Assembly: GCF_026343335.1 (NCBI RefSeq) | Contig: NZ_JAPELX010000001.1 | Span: forward strand, 7,378,001 to 7,442,000 | DNA: 64,000 nt | Direction: 5' to 3' | Source of the DNA: Streptomyces sp. NBC_00078 | Lineage (GTDB): Bacteria; Actinomycetota; Actinomycetes; Streptomycetales; Streptomycetaceae | Shown: positions 46,026 to 54,496 of the stretch, piece by piece | Position numbering within the stretch: the stretch's first letter is position 1 | How the letters are laid out: every line of letters starts with the position of its first letter | Made by a program: the position numbers and the translations under genes | Notes under the pieces: model-generated | Database searches by the model: none | Told to the model about the DNA's origin: nothing | What the model saw: the letters and a program-made list of their open reading frames with translations, nothing else

Positions 46026-47330
46026 GTCCGGTTCCTCGGCCGGCACCCACTGGCGCACGCCGTGGCCGTTCGTGCCGTACCAGAAGCGCGGCAGGCCCTT
46101 GATGCTGCTGGTGCGGAACGGACGACCGTGGTCGTCGATGCGGACCGTGCCGGTGCGGCCCTGGGAGGACCAGTCGAGTTCCAGGTACCACGCGCAGTCG
46201 TACGTCTCGGTCGTCGCGGTGGCCAGCAGCACCTCCGGGTCCTGGGCGGAGACGCGGTAGGGGAACTTCACGGCGGGGGCGGGGTTCCCTCTGTCGTCGG
46301 CGCCGGAGACCGCGCGGGCGATGGGGCGGTTGATGTCGAGGTTCACGTCGAAGTAGCGCGGGCCGAGGCCGCCGCCGCAGCCCTGCGCCATGTCGTACGT
46401 GGTGCCCTTGAGCGGGGTGCCGCGGCTGACGACGCGGACCCGAAGGGCTTCCAGGACCACGGCCGTGGACGACTTTCCCTGCACTGAGATCTGCACCATC
46501 GTCTGCCGCCCGTGCACCGCCCCCTGCGTCGCCGCCCACGCCGCGGCGTCCTGCGGCACCGGCGGCGGGGGCACCTGGTCCGGTTCCTTGCCGATGACGT
46601 AGTCGTGTGCGCAGCCCCCGTCCCAGATCTGAGAGTCGGTGGTCCATGTGAGGGGCAGGCCGGCGGCCGGCTTCCCGGCGCCGGTGGGGTCGTTGCTCGG
46701 GGCGGACGAGCCGGCGGCCTTGTTCTTCGTGCCGGGTGCGGGCGAGCCGCCGGCCGTGCCGGCGGAGGAGCTCGCGGACGGCTTCGTCTTCGACGAGCTG
46801 CGGGGTGATGGGGGAGCGGTCGTCCCCGGGCCGGACGAGGAGCGCGGGGTGGCCGTGTCCGAGGAGTGGTCCGTCGACAGCGCGGACAGACCGCCGAGGG
46901 TGGCGAGCAGCGCACAGGTGACGGCGGTGGACGCCACGACCCGTCGGCGGCGGTACCAGGGGCGGGCGGCGCGGGAGGACCGGGGCCCTTCCACGACCTC
47001 CGGCACGACGGCCTCCTCGACGGGAGCGGGCGCCCCCTCCACCGGCTCCTCGCCAGGCGCGGCCGCCGTACGCACCCGCTGCCGTGCCGCCACCGCGAGC
47101 AGCCACAGCCGGTGCAGTTCGAGCCGTTCCTCCGGCGTCGCCTCGCAGAAGGCAGCGAGCCGCTCCACGGGCGCGAAGTCCTGCGGTACGGCGTCACCCG
47201 CGCAGTAGCGGTGCAGGGTCGAGGTGTTCATGTTGACGCGCCGGGCCAGGGAGCCGTAGCTCCGGTCCGTGCGGTCCTTCAGCCGGCGCAGCAGCGCCGC
47301 GAACTGTTCGACGTCGTCCCGAGTCGACAC
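46017..47330 (-). CDS. membrane-anchored helix-turn-helix protein
   Basis: A 437-residue protein. The N-terminal 75 residues form an XRE-type helix-turn-helix (LLRRLKDRTDRSYGSLARRV, NMNTSTLHRYCAGD). A basic patch RPWYRRRRV precedes a single membrane helix (STAVTCALLATLGGLSAL, about 155-172), a Ser/Pro/Thr/Lys linker and an external beta-rich domain of about 210 residues. This layout is widespread in Streptomyces and may couple an outside signal to DNA binding; the ligand is unknown. GTG with GGGAGAAC is preferred to the ATG 30 bases upstream because homologues start near STRDDVEQF. Confidence 0.78.
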   Translation of the reverse strand: MSTRDDVEQFAALLRRLKDRTDRSYGSLARRVNMNTSTLHRYCAGDAVPQDFAPVERLAAFCEATPEERLELHRLWLLAVAARQRVRTAAAPGEEPVEGAPAPVEEAVVPEVVEGPRSSRAARPWYRRRRVVASTAVTCALLATLGGLSALSTDHSSDTATPRSSSGPGTTAPPSPRSSSKTKPSASSSAGTAGGSPAPGTKNKAAGSSAPSNDPTGAGKPAAGLPLTWTTDSQIWDGGCAHDYVIGKEPDQVPPPPVPQDAAAWAATQGAVHGRQTMVQISVQGKSSTAVVLEALRVRVVSRGTPLKGTTYDMAQGCGGGLGPRYFDVNLDINRPIARAVSGADDRGNPAPAVKFPYRVSAQDPEVLLATATTETYDCAWYLELDWSSQGRTGTVRIDDHGRPFRTSSIKGLPRFWYGTNGHGVRQWVPAEEPDGS

Positions 47331-47549
47331 CGTTCTCCCGTCCTCACGTAATTCCCGCATCCCAGGCACTCCATATACCTGCACGTCAGATGGGCTGGGA
47401 TGGTTCCACCGTCGCCGAACGGGCGTTGGGCGTTGCGCCGGGCTCCTGTGACGGCCGATGCTCTTGGTGTCGCACCGACCAGGGCCGGACCGACCATCCG
47501 CCGTCGCTGCGACAACCGACACCCATGCACTCATCCACGGGGGACATCC

Positions 47550-48161
47550 ATGCCCAAGCGCACCAGAGCAGGCGCGCTCGTCGCACTCGCCGCCACGGGT
47601 CTGGCCGTAGGACTCGCCGGACCGGCGGCCGCGGCACCGAAGGCGCCCGGCTTCCTCGCGGCGGCCGACCTGCCGCCGCACCCCTCCTCGTCCTGGACGG
47701 CGGACAAGGTCACCGTGGGCGTACCGGAGGCCACGGACCAGGACACCTGCCTGCGAGCGCTGCCCGGACACGAGTGGGCCTGGCACCGCGACTTCCGGAC
47801 CGACCTCGACACGGGCGCCCGCCAGATCACCGTCGTGCTGCCCGACACCCGTGCCGCCGCCCGGCTGATCTCGGCGCTGGACAAGGACGTCAGGTCCTGC
47901 CCGGAGCGGATCGAGGGAGCCGACCCGGAGACCGACGCCACGGTGAAGGACTACGGAAAGCTCTCCGTCGAGGAGGGCGCCCACGTCTACGGCCTGCACA
48001 CCGGGACCTCCTGGGGCGCGAGCGACATCCGCCTGCTGTCGGCCGGCCGGGACGGGCGCACGGTCACCGTCGTCGACTGGGGCCAGATGGGCGGTTTCGC
48101 CGACGCCCCGGTGAAGGCCTTCAAGAAGACGACCACCACGGCCGTGAACAAGCTCCGCTGA
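47550..48161 (+). CDS. secreted protein, unknown
   Basis: A 203-residue protein with a clear Sec signal (RAGALVALAATGLAVGLAGPAAAAP). The mature part has HPSSSWTADKVTVG and later a DTRAAARLISALDKDVRSCPE helix, reminiscent of extracellular sensor-like domains, with two Cys (in DTCLRAL and RSCPERI) that could pair. No enzymatic motif is seen. GGGGGA precedes the ATG. It is followed by a terminator and another small secreted protein. Confidence 0.75.
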   Translation: MPKRTRAGALVALAATGLAVGLAGPAAAAPKAPGFLAAADLPPHPSSSWTADKVTVGVPEATDQDTCLRALPGHEWAWHRDFRTDLDTGARQITVVLPDTRAAARLISALDKDVRSCPERIEGADPETDATVKDYGKLSVEEGAHVYGLHTGTSWGASDIRLLSAGRDGRTVTVVDWGQMGGFADAPVKAFKKTTTTAVNKLR

Positions 48162-48182
48162 CCGCACCACCACAGCACGACC

Positions 48183-48221
48183 GGGGCCGCCCTCCCGCAC
48201 GGGGGTCGGGCGGGCGGCCCC
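48183..48221 (+). terminator. terminator between the two secreted-protein genes
   Basis: GGGGCCGCC pairs with GGCGGCCCC around a 21-base loop, 22 bases after the stop. Confidence 0.6.
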
Positions 48222-48264
48222 TTCACCGACCGAACCCGGCACTACACGAAAACGGGGAAACACC

Positions 48265-48726
48265 ATGAACAGCAAGACCCGCACCGTCCTGACCGCCGGC
48301 GTCCTCGCCGTCGCCCTCGGCCTCGGCGCCACCGCCCAGGCCTCCGCCGGCGCACCGCGCAGCGTCAGTGGCACGCCGTCCGACAACGTCACCCGCATCG
48401 CCGACTTCTACGGCGCCTACATCGACGCGGTGACCGACGAGGACAGCGGCAACCTCGGTGAGGCGCTGCGCAGTCACTACCTCTCCGCCGGCTTCCAGAA
48501 GGAGCTGAAGGCCTGGGAGGAGAGGGAGCACGCGGACGGCGTCCTGCGCGCGCAGAACGTCCCGCTCGCCTGGAAGGTCACCGACAACGGCAGCACGAAG
48601 AAGTACACGGAGGCCGTGGTCACCCTCACCTGGAGCAAGAACAGCAGCACCAAGGTCGTCGTCGACATCACCCGCGACACCCGCGAGATCTTCCACATCG
48701 GGGAGAAGGGCATCGGCGGGAAGTAG
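48265..48726 (+). CDS. small secreted protein, unknown
   Basis: A 153-residue protein with a Sec signal peptide (residues 1-29, ending AQASAGA). The mature part begins with helices (DNVTRIADFYGAYIDAVTDE, RSHYLSAGFQKELKAWEERE) and ends in alternating strands (TKKYTEAVVTLTW, TKVVVDITRDTREIF), which suggests an alpha+beta cone like NTF2/SnoaL-type folds. No catalytic residue is evident. Its neighbour is also secreted, but they are separated by a terminator. Confidence 0.75.
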   Translation: MNSKTRTVLTAGVLAVALGLGATAQASAGAPRSVSGTPSDNVTRIADFYGAYIDAVTDEDSGNLGEALRSHYLSAGFQKELKAWEEREHADGVLRAQNVPLAWKVTDNGSTKKYTEAVVTLTWSKNSSTKVVVDITRDTREIFHIGEKGIGGK

Positions 48727-48742
48727 GGCAGGCGAGCGGCCG

Positions 48743-49640
48743 CTACGCCGGCCGCAGCCGCACCGTGAGGATCTGGAACGGCCGCAGCTCGAAGCCCAAG
48801 TCGCTTTTGTGCTACGGCCGTTCCAGCAGGTCCGTCACCTCGACGCGGCCCACCGGGAAGCCGGGAACCAGCGTGGCCCGCGCCCGCCCGCCCCGGGGCT
48901 CGTAGAGCCGCACACCATCACGTCCCCGCTGCGGTCCTCCGCCGGCTTGACGGGCTCGACGGTCACGGCGGGGTGGCCTACGCGGACCAGAAGCCGGACG
49001 ACCGGCGCTCCGGCCAACCGCAGCGTCAGGTTCAGCGCGAGCCCCTCGGCGACCGCGCCCCCGACATCCGAGCCCGGCAGCAGCGCGCAGGTGAAGCGGC
49101 GCGTGCCCAGGTCCGTCTCCGGGTCCGGCTGTGCGGGGCGCGCGGCAGCGTCCTGCCGGACTGCTTCCAGCTGAGTTTCTGGGTGAGGAACCAGCGGATT
49201 CCGGCCAGTTTCGCGAGCTGCGGGAAGTCGGCGGTGTTGCCGAAGAAGTCCAGCAGCCAGATCTCCTCCGTCTCCACGCCAAGTCCTTCGGCGAGGAACC
49301 GCTTTCCGCGCACGATCTGCCGGGCAGGCCCCTCACCGCCGGGCATGTTGGGGTCGGACTCCAGGACTCCACCCACATCGAGCCGAACGCGTGCCCAACT
49401 GCCGCCCCACCCCGCCTTCTTGATCCGCTGCCAGGTGTGCGGCTGGTGCCCCTTCACCCGGGCCTACCGCTGGGCCTGTGAACAGGACAACACCAGCCCG
49501 GGGCAGCCGGCGGCGAGCGCCGTGACGTCGGCGAGATGCGCGAGGCCTTGCGGACCGTCTCGCGCAGCGGCCACAGCCAGGCCGAGTCGATGTGAGCGTG
49601 CCAGGTCGCGGGGATCCGGTGGGCGCTCGCCGAGCCCTGG
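48743..49640 (-). pseudogene. GH38 alpha-mannosidase remnant
   Basis: Minus-strand frames match pieces of a GH38 alpha-mannosidase: HAHIDSAWLWPLRETVRK near 49600, VKGHQPHTWQRIKK, VETEEIWLLDFFGNTADFPQ and RWFLTQKLSWK near 49200-49450, and the end DGVRLYEPRGG and GFELRPFQILTVRLRPA stopping at 48743-48745. Homologues are about 1,000 residues; here under 300 codons remain, with several frameshifts and a large central deletion. The nucleophile motif WLPDSFG has become WLLDFFG. The adjoining 49641-49926 shows nothing I can assign. Confidence 0.82.
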
Positions 49641-49926
49641 TGCGCCTGGTCCGCCGGCACCGGTTGGCCGGGCACACGCCACACGGGCACAACCCGTGGG
49701 CACACGCTCCGCGTACTGGGATGGGCGGGCCGTGCGAAATGTCCATGGCGCGCTCCGGGCGCGCCTCCGCCGGCGTCCGGTCGTCGTGCACGGCGGCTCC
49801 CTCGGTGTGCGGACGGCTCTGGCACGTCTCTGCGAAGGGTCCCTCTACCCGGCCAGAACGCCCGCATCCGTGGCCGAACACCTGGTCGTTGACGATGAGA
49901 CATGACTGGCGCGTGTCCCGTGGGGC

Positions 49927-50469
49927 ATGGATCCCGTGAACGTGTTCGACAAGGAGGGGACCGACATCGGCACGCGGGCGGGGGACATGAAGAGGCAGGC
50001 GCGAGGGGGCGGTCCCATGGCGATAGGGACCTTCTCGGCGAAAGCGGCGCAGGACAGGGCCGACGGCGGCAAGGACCACGTGCAGCCGTCCCAGCTACGG
50101 AAGAGACTCGGACGGGCGGACCTCAAGTCGGTGCCCGAGGCACGCAGGGCACTGCGCGAGCTGCTCAGGCAGTGGGGCAGGCCAGGCCGGTCGGAGATAG
50201 CGGAGCTGCTCACCAGCGAACTCGTCACCAACGCAATCATCCACACCGACCACGACGCGGTGCTGACGGCCACCGTCGGACCCCGCGGACTCCGGGTGGA
50301 GGTAAGGGACTTCGTGGCCCGCAGGCCCAGGCTGAGGGCGTCGAACAACAACGACGGCACGCACGGCAGGGGCCTGCTCCTGGTGCAGTCCCTCGCGGAC
50401 GCGTGGGGGGTTCGGGCGCACGGAGTGGGAAAGGTCGTCTGGTTCGAACTCGACGCCGAAGCGGCGTGA
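49927..50469 (+). CDS. HATPase regulator (RsbW/SpoIIAB-like)
   Basis: A protein of up to 180 residues with a GHKL ATPase domain over the last 120. The N-box is SELVTNAIIHTDHD, the G1 region VEVRDFVARRPRL and the G2 box GTHGRGLLLVQSLADAWGV, ending KVVWFELD. Proteins like this in Streptomyces act as anti-sigma factors or serine kinases in stress and development. The first ATG gives a 30-residue extension; the ATG 90 bases later has GAGGGGGCGG before it and is equally likely. It ends at a strong terminator shared with the DUF2637 gene. Confidence 0.8.
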   Translation: MDPVNVFDKEGTDIGTRAGDMKRQARGGGPMAIGTFSAKAAQDRADGGKDHVQPSQLRKRLGRADLKSVPEARRALRELLRQWGRPGRSEIAELLTSELVTNAIIHTDHDAVLTATVGPRGLRVEVRDFVARRPRLRASNNNDGTHGRGLLLVQSLADAWGVRAHGVGKVVWFELDAEAA

Positions 50470-50478
50470 GCGGACAAC

Positions 50479-50516
50479 GGGAAGGGGGCGTGGTCCGAAG
50501 ACCACGCCCCCTTCCC
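50479..50516. terminator. strong bidirectional terminator
   Basis: GGGAAGGGGGCGTGGTC and its exact complement form a 17-base stem with a CGAA tetraloop between two convergent genes. This is the most stable hairpin noticed in the window. Confidence 0.85.
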
Positions 50517-50529
50517 ATGACGGCCGTAT

Positions 50530-51573
50530 CTAGCCGAACTGCTGCTCGAGGTCCTTGAGCTTGCGCTCAAGGGAGTCGAGGCGCGGCAGGGCCATGGTGT
50601 CGTCCTCCGCGGTGAGGTCCACGGTGACCGGGTCAGAACCGCCCTTGCGGACGGGCTGCAGGGACGGGCGAGAGCGTACGGGCAGCGGTTCCGAGGTCGA
50701 TATGGCAGGCTCCGCTGAGACCGGGGCGGAAGCCCGCTCCAGGGCCTGGGGCTCCACCTGGCGTCCGCCGCCTCGGCCGGTGAACCCGCGGTGGCCCCGG
50801 CTGATGGCCTTGAGCTGAGCGCGCTCCAGGCGGTCGTGCTCGCGCCGACGCAGCCGGTTCGCTTCCTTCTGCCGCTTGTCCTCGCGGACCTCGTCGACCG
50901 CCTCGTCCAGGCTGCGCACGTTCTCCAGCAGCATCAGCGACCAGGCCTTGTAGGTCTCGCGAGGAGCCCGCAGCCAGCGGACGATACGGATCTGCGGCAG
51001 CGGACGCGGCACCAGACCCTGCTCGCGCAGCGCGGCCCGGCGGGTCTGCTTCAGCGCGCGGTCGAACAGGACGGCCGCGGACAGGGACATGCCGGAGAAG
51101 AACTGCGGCGCGCCGTCGTGGCCGAGGCCCCTGGGCGCGTGCACCCAGTTGAACCAGGCCGCGGCACCCGCGAACGTCCACACCAGTATCCGCGAACCGA
51201 GGGCCGCGTCACCGTGGCTGGCCTCGCGCACCGCGAGCACGGAGCAGAACATGGCCGCACCGTCCAGGCCGAAGGGCACCAGGTATTCCCAGCCGTTGGT
51301 GAGGCCGAGGTTCTGCTCGCCGAAGCCGACCAGGCCGTGGAAGGAGAGGGCGGCGGCTACCGCCGCACAGCAGAACAGCAGAACATAGGAGGCGGTGCCG
51401 TATACGGCCTCCTTGCGCCTACGGCGCTCCTCGCTGCGCTCCCACGTGTCGTCCTTCGCGTGCTCCCCGCTGGACCGCTTGCTGCGCGCGAGCACCGCAA
51501 CCGCCGCCAGCATGCCCAGGAGCAGTACGGCGCCCGGAAGCAACCAGTTCAGCGATATGTCGGTCAGTCTCAT
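50530..51573 (-). CDS. DUF2637 membrane protein
   Basis: A 347-residue protein with five hydrophobic helices (near 8-30, 55-75, 95-120, 128-148, 160-178) followed by a long charged cytoplasmic tail with coiled-coil character (LDEAVDEVREDKRQKEANRL; LDSLERKLKDLEQQFG). VPFGLDGAAMFCSVLAVREA is typical of DUF2637, which resembles the Spd spreading proteins of Streptomyces conjugative plasmids but also occurs on chromosomes. A role in mycelial DNA partition or transfer is only a suggestion. AAGGGACC precedes the ATG. Confidence 0.8.
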   Translation of the reverse strand: MRLTDISLNWLLPGAVLLLGMLAAVAVLARSKRSSGEHAKDDTWERSEERRRRKEAVYGTASYVLLFCCAAVAAALSFHGLVGFGEQNLGLTNGWEYLVPFGLDGAAMFCSVLAVREASHGDAALGSRILVWTFAGAAAWFNWVHAPRGLGHDGAPQFFSGMSLSAAVLFDRALKQTRRAALREQGLVPRPLPQIRIVRWLRAPRETYKAWSLMLLENVRSLDEAVDEVREDKRQKEANRLRRREHDRLERAQLKAISRGHRGFTGRGGGRQVEPQALERASAPVSAEPAISTSEPLPVRSRPSLQPVRKGGSDPVTVDLTAEDDTMALPRLDSLERKLKDLEQQFG

Positions 51574-51587
51574 CTGGGGTCCCTTGC

Positions 51588-51625
51588 ATTGGGATAGGGC
51601 GTAACGCCCGCCATAGTGGCCCAAT
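51588..51625 (-). repeat. nested palindrome upstream of the DUF2637 gene
   Basis: GGGCGT-A-ACGCCC (51597-51609) is flanked by ATTGGG and CCCAAT, giving a two-level inverted repeat 15-52 bases before the start codon, where it could act in the leader RNA or as a binding site. The following stretch to about 51875 shows no gene. Confidence 0.4.
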
Positions 51626-52164
51626 CCCACCGGCCCTCAGGGGGTTTCGGGGCAAGAGGCCGCCAAGGAAGTGCAAGGGAATGCCCAGGGCGACGTTCTG
51701 CTCGAACTGCCGCGTGAGGGGCGGGAGTTGAGTTCGAATAAGACTACCCGTGCGGGTGGTTCCACGGAAAGTTCCTGCGGCAAGTGAGGAAGTTGTGAAA
51801 CGCCTGTAACCGAGCGGGTGATCTCTTCGCGAGGATCTTACGGGACGGTCGAGGGCCGGTGTGCCTGAGGGTCCCTCAACTCGCGGCGGCGGCCCGCAGC
51901 TTGGTGACCGGGTCCGCGTCGCAGGTGTGCGGGCAGGGGGCACAGGTGCCCTCGGGGCGCACCGTGGAGAACCCGCAGCAGCTCCCCGGTCCCGGGCCGG
52001 CTGCGACTCCCGTCCGGGCCGATCGGCCCCCGGAAGGCCGTGGACCCCGGCGTATGGCTTGGTGGCGCCCGGCAGTGACGCCTCCAGTTCGCGCATCGCC
52101 CGCCGCTCCTCGCCCAGCAGATGGGTGACGTGCCGGACCGTAGTTCCTCCACGACCTCGCCTGT

Positions 52165-52206
52165 CTCCCCCGCTCTCGGCTCCGCTCGGGAGGGAGGGGT
52201 CCCCAA
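52165..52206 (-). repeat. palindromic repeat copy 3, in the decayed reductase gene
   Basis: On the minus strand TTGGGGACCCC, a GAGCGGAGCCGAGAGC arm pair, then GGGGGAG reproduces the layout of the elements in lacZ and the xdh Fe-S gene, with more divergence. Confidence 0.45.
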
Positions 52207-52503
52207 CGCCCCACAGGGCCCGCCCGCGCCGCAGCCCGCGCCCGCTGACGCCGTCCGAACCCGGCGAGGACGGGGTCGAGGCGCCCGGCCACCGCGGTGC
52301 CCGCGCCTTCGCCCGCAGCGCCTCCTCGTCGGCGACGACGCCCGCGCCTGGCGGCTCGGCGGCCGGATCGCCGGGTAGGCAGGCGAAGTCGGCCGGCCGT
52401 ACGGCCATGCGGCCCAGGGAGGGGCCGGAAACGGAGCGGTCGTAGGAGACGTGCGTCACGGCGAAGCGGGCCAGCGGCGGAGCAGGACCAGGGCAAGGTG
52501 ATC

Positions 52504-52539
52504 GGCAGGCAGGCAGGCAGGCAGGCAGGCAGGCGGGCA
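52504..52539 (+). repeat. GGCA tetranucleotide tandem repeat
   Basis: Seven perfect GGCA units followed by GGCG and GGCA. It lies within the decayed reductase gene, where it encodes Leu-Pro-Ala-Cys runs on the minus strand. Four-base units change frame when they expand, so it may have inactivated the gene. Confidence 0.8.
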
Positions 52540-52838
52540 AGCGAGCCGGGCGTTCCGGTGCAGGCCGGAGCACGCCACGACATTCGACTGCGCGCTGTGC
52601 ACGGCGGTCCGTAGTCGCCCTGTGCCTGTGCGTCGTCCCAGGTGAGGAACGTCTCCAGGTCGGCCCGCCCCCGCCCCCTCCGCCGACGACGCGGCGCCGC
52701 CCCGTCCGTCGCCGGTTGGCTGCCTGCTCGTGAGCGTCCGTCTCCGTGAGGGCGGGTCCTGGGAAGGCCTCGGTCAAACGGGCATGGGCGTCGGTGAGTG
52801 CTGAGCGAGCGCGGGCTTGCGGGGTGCATGACGGCTTT

Positions 52839-52857
52839 AAAGGTAAACCTAACCTTA
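52839..52857 (-). promoter_or_regulatory. iron-box-like site (DmdR1/IdeR type)
   Basis: The minus strand reads TAAGGTTAGGTTTACCTTT, which agrees at 14 of 19 positions with the iron box TTAGGTTAGGCTAACCTAA as I recall it. It lies ten bases before the start region of the decayed reductase and about 110 bases before the GntR gene. Confidence 0.6.
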
Positions 52858-52967
52858 TTTGCGGTCAGTGAGATTTGAACTGTCGGGAACTGCGCCTAAG
52901 GTGCTTGACGGACGAGTAACAACCAGCCGTAATGACCCCAAGTGCCGACACGTCCTCGGGAGGACCC

Positions 52968-53765
52968 GTGAAGCAGAGCGCCCAGGGCTCCGCCGGCACG
53001 GGGATTCCGGAGGTTCTCACAGGGACGCCGCGGGTGCCGCCGCAGCCCAGGGTCCAGGACGTGGAGCGCGAGCGGGCCGTCGCCTCAGGAGCCACCCGCG
53101 GCGAGCACACCCACAGCGAGCAGCCGATCCCGCAGCCCCGCCCGGTCCAGCGTGCCTCGGTGCGCGGGCAGATACTCGACGCGCTGCGCACCGCCCTGGT
53201 CACGAGCGAGCTGACGCCCGGCGAGGTGTACTCGGCGCCGGCGCTGGGAGAGCGGTTCGGGGTCTCCGCGACGCCGGTCCGGGAGGCGATGCAGCAGCTC
53301 GCCCTTGAGGGCGCCGTCGAGGTCGTGCCCAATCGCGGGTTCCGGGTGATCGAGCGGGGGACCCGGGAGCTGGCCGAGCTGGCCGAGATCCGCGCGCTGA
53401 TCGAGATCCCCGTGATGCTGCGGCTGGCCCGCACGGTCCCCGCCGAACGCTGGGCCGGGCTGCGCCCCTTGGCCGAGGCGACCGTCCGTGCCGCCACCTC
53501 CGGCTGCCCCGCGGCGTACGCCGAGTCCGACCGGGCCTTCCACCGCGCGGTCTTCGACCTGTCCGGCAACCAACAGCTCGTCAAGATCGCCGACGACCTG
53601 CACCGTCGCGCCCAGTGGCCGCTCGTCGGCGCCCCGGCCTCCCAGGGGCACGCCGACCTGGTGGCGGACGCGGCGGAACACACGGCACTGCTGGACGCGC
53701 TGATCGCGCGGGACCTGGACGTGGTGCGGTCGTTGGTGGGGGAGCACTTCGCGGGAGCGTCCTGA
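52968..53765 (+). CDS. GntR-family regulator, FadR/FCD subfamily
   Basis: A 265-residue regulator. After a 60-residue Pro/Gln-rich N-terminus comes the GntR winged helix (LRTALVTSELTPGEVYSAPA then LGERFGVSATPVREAMQQLA) and an all-helical FCD domain with DRAFHRAVFDLSGNQQL and HTALLDALIARD, whose His/Asp residues bind a metal and a carboxylate effector. GTG is chosen since GGGAGG lies just before it; an ATG 36 bases upstream is possible. The target operon is not evident from the neighbours. Confidence 0.85.
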   Translation: MKQSAQGSAGTGIPEVLTGTPRVPPQPRVQDVERERAVASGATRGEHTHSEQPIPQPRPVQRASVRGQILDALRTALVTSELTPGEVYSAPALGERFGVSATPVREAMQQLALEGAVEVVPNRGFRVIERGTRELAELAEIRALIEIPVMLRLARTVPAERWAGLRPLAEATVRAATSGCPAAYAESDRAFHRAVFDLSGNQQLVKIADDLHRRAQWPLVGAPASQGHADLVADAAEHTALLDALIARDLDVVRSLVGEHFAGAS

Positions 53766-53813
53766 GGGACGCGGGGCGGCCCGGGGCGGGGTGTGGTCCG
53801 TGCGCGTGCGGCC

Positions 53814-53851
53814 CGTGCGGGAGTTCCCGCAGACAGGAACCCCCGCACGGC
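53814..53851. terminator. bidirectional terminator
   Basis: CCGTGCGGG/CCCGCACGG with an inner GTTCC/GGAAC stem lies between the convergent GntR and DUF2231 genes. Confidence 0.65.
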
Positions 53852-53889
53852 CCGTTCGAGGGGTGAGGCGGCGGGCGCCCCACCCGGTG

Positions 53890-54393
53890 TCAGTGGTCCC
53901 CGTCGCCCGATCCGGTGGCGGTCTTCGAGTAACCGTTCTGCCAGGCCGCCTTCGCGCCGGAGTCACCGATGCGGTAGACGTCCACGACGGCACCCGCAGC
54001 CACCGCGACGGATAGCACCGCGGCCGTTATCCGCACGACGGACGCGGACCGGGCGCCGGCCTGCTGCTCGGGCGTGCGGCGGGTCGTCCACCACACGGCC
54101 GCCGCCAGCACGAACAGGCCCAGGGCCCAGGGGAGCAGTCCGTCCCCGAGTTCTGCGTGCCGCCGGATCAGGGCGTTGCCGCTCACGTGCCGCTCCAGCC
54201 ACTCGCCCGCCTGCGTGGTCAGCGGCACGCTCGCCAGCGTGACCAGCGCGAGCAGCGGCAGGACCAGGCCCATCCGGCGCGCGGCCGGTGGCCACAGGGC
54301 ACCCACCACCAACGCCAGGGCAGTCAGTGGGACGAGTACCACGACGAAATGGACCAGGAGGACATGTACGGGAAGGCCGTTGACGACGCTCAT
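53890..54393 (-). CDS. DUF2231 membrane protein
   Basis: A 167-residue protein with four hydrophobic helices. The N-terminal NGLPVHVLLVHFVVVLVPLT carries the His pair of the DUF2231 family, which may bind a heme or metal, and LTTQAGEWLERHV and HAELGDGLLPW follow the family pattern. Function is unknown; it sits alone between the GntR gene and a TPR-like gene. ATG at MSVVNGLP is chosen over an upstream ATG to match the family start. Confidence 0.85.
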   Translation of the reverse strand: MSVVNGLPVHVLLVHFVVVLVPLTALALVVGALWPPAARRMGLVLPLLALVTLASVPLTTQAGEWLERHVSGNALIRRHAELGDGLLPWALGLFVLAAAVWWTTRRTPEQQAGARSASVVRITAAVLSVAVAAGAVVDVYRIGDSGAKAAWQNGYSKTATGSGDGDH

Positions 54394-54496
54394 CGGATAC
54401 TTCTCCAAGGAGTAGGGCGCGCCACACTGGCACAAGAACCTCTCAGCTTCCTCTCAGTGGCCCCACCGCCCCCAGGGGCACCTCCCAGAGGCGCCC

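Larger units (their letters stand above)
51876..52829 (-). pseudogene. (2Fe-2S) iron reductase/FhuF-like remnant
   Basis: Minus-strand pieces in different frames match a Streptomyces siderophore-iron reductase-like (2Fe-2S) protein: TEAFPGPALTETDAHEQ near the start, RFAVTHVSYDRSVSGPSLGR and PADFACLPGDPAAEP in the middle, HLLGEERRAMRELEASLPG later, and a C-terminal cluster motif CCGFSTVRPEGTCAPCPHTC that binds the 2Fe-2S centre in intact members. Several frameshifts, a GGCA tandem repeat and a palindromic element interrupt it. An iron-box-like site lies just upstream, as expected for the ancestral gene. Confidence 0.75.

Noticed and set aside
50530..51573. Integrated conjugative element indicated by a Spd-like DUF2637 protein
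   Set aside because: No integrase, replication or TraB-like gene, attachment site or tRNA is present nearby, and DUF2637 genes are common on Streptomyces chromosomes.
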